Assembly: GCA_029256485.1 (NCBI GenBank)
Contig: JAQSXU010000211.1
Location: forward strand, 1 to 5,605
DNA length: 5,605 nt
Reading direction: 5' to 3'
DNA from: Clostridiaceae bacterium
GTDB lineage: Bacteria; Bacillota_A; Clostridia; Clostridiales; Clostridiaceae
Position numbers and translations under genes: made by a program. The notes beneath the pieces were generated by a model. That model was not told the DNA's origin. It saw nothing but the letters and a program-made list of their open reading frames with translations, and searched no databases. Below are positions 5,155 to 5,605 of this stretch, in pieces. Positions within the stretch are counted from its first letter, which is position 1, and each line of letters opens with the position of its first letter.

Positions 5155-5605
5155 TTATACCAACAGCCTACGTAAAGCTTCAGCTCCCAACTTTCCGTTT
5201 TTTAACCATCCATTTTTCTTTCTAAAATCATTAACCGCAGCTGTAGTTAAAGAACCCCATTTGCCATCCGTAACTAAATGTATACCTAGTTTTTCATTTA
5301 GTGCTTTTTGTATTATTTTAGTAATAAATATATTGTTGTTTTTTGCATCAAAAGTTGTACCGTTTATACTCACATTTGCAATTTGAAAATGAGGTGAATC
5401 TACATTGGTAGTCCAGTTTGCTCCAGCCTCAAATCCATATTTTGTCATTATTTCAATTATCTTTTGAGTTTGCTTATCTTTTATATTCCAAATAGCTGTC
5501 ATTTTACCATCAATTTTTCTTTGTGGAATTAAGTCAACTGCATTCTTTTTTGTATGTATACTATTAAGCGTCCATGTGATTTTACTACCTTCTCTAGTAC
5601 GACCT
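5155..5605 (-). CDS. Endolysin: M15-type peptidase plus peptidoglycan-binding domain (5' end outside window)
   Basis: The minus-strand frame is open from the right edge to TAA at 5157-5155, giving the last 149 residues of a cell-wall hydrolase. The peptidase part reads GRTREG, TWTLNSIHTKKNAVDLIP, then GANWTTNVDSPHFQI. This is the zinc-peptidase pattern of the M15 VanY/L-Ala-D-Glu peptidase group, with His17, Asp24 and His72 of the fragment as zinc ligands and Asp69 as the likely catalytic acid/base. A type-1 peptidoglycan-binding domain follows (about 92-148, TDGKWGSLTTAAVNDFRKK to GAEALRRLL). Phage enzymes of this kind cut peptide stems of peptidoglycan to release progeny. The ATG at 5502 lies inside the peptidase domain, after two zinc ligands, so it is not the start; only the N-terminal part of the peptidase domain is missing. 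A bacterial CwlK-like enzyme is possible, but the setting favours a phage lysin. Confidence 0.88.
   Translation of the reverse strand, partial: GRTREGSKITWTLNSIHTKKNAVDLIPQRKIDGKMTAIWNIKDKQTQKIIEIMTKYGFEAGANWTTNVDSPHFQIANVSINGTTFDAKNNNIFITKIIQKALNEKLGIHLVTDGKWGSLTTAAVNDFRKKNGWLKNGKLGAEALRRLLV

Noticed and set aside
5141..5386. Plus-strand open frame of 81 codons resembling a membrane protein
   Set aside because: It is antisense to the endolysin and overlaps its peptidoglycan-binding domain; the hydrophobicity comes from reading the complement of Lys/Asn-rich codons.

Overview
The window is very AT-rich (roughly 28-30% G+C by eye). It uses A/T-ending codons and strong AGGAG/AAGGTGAT ribosome-binding sites, which points to a low-GC Firmicute, most likely a Clostridium-type host. 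The content is that of a temperate phage or phage-like element: a large serine recombinase (integrase), an endolysin, a free-standing homing endonuclease, a RepL-like winged-helix protein and several small phage-type proteins. No chromosomal housekeeping gene, tRNA, rRNA or CRISPR array was seen.

Left part, plus strand (1-2482). The C-terminal end of an unidentified acidic protein overlaps by one base (TAATG) the start of a 140-residue protein of the nucleoside 2-deoxyribosyltransferase-like fold. A small 38-50 residue ORF follows; its strong ribosome-binding site does not sit in front of its first in-frame ATG. Next come a hairpin, a good sigma-A-type promoter (TTGTAT-17-TATAGT) and a complete 534-residue large serine recombinase.

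Centre (2483-2630). The recombinase and the minus-strand genes converge here. The gap holds an 11-bp inverted repeat starting at the recombinase stop codon (candidate attachment site, unproven) and a perfect 13-bp-stem bidirectional terminator.

Right part, minus strand, in transcription order. (1) The C-terminal 149 residues of an endolysin (M15-type peptidase plus peptidoglycan-binding domain) run in from beyond the right edge; the ATG at 5502 is internal, not the start. A strong terminator follows. (2) A leader with a 16-bp palindrome and a hairpin precedes a two-gene operon: a 60-residue DUF5659-like protein and a 178-residue RepL-like winged-helix protein, closed by its own terminator. 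(3) A 498-residue homing endonuclease of the Vsr-like/EDxHD type (zinc fingers, nuclease core, helix-turn-helix, NUMOD1-like tail) has its own upstream region with a 10-bp inverted repeat.

How it fits together. Integrase and lysin pointing at each other across a short gap is the order seen around attP in an unintegrated or circular phage genome. In an integrated prophage these two modules would lie at opposite ends. The window is therefore best read as the attP/lysogeny junction of a free phage, phage-plasmid or circularised element. This rests on gene order and has not been proved from the sequence.
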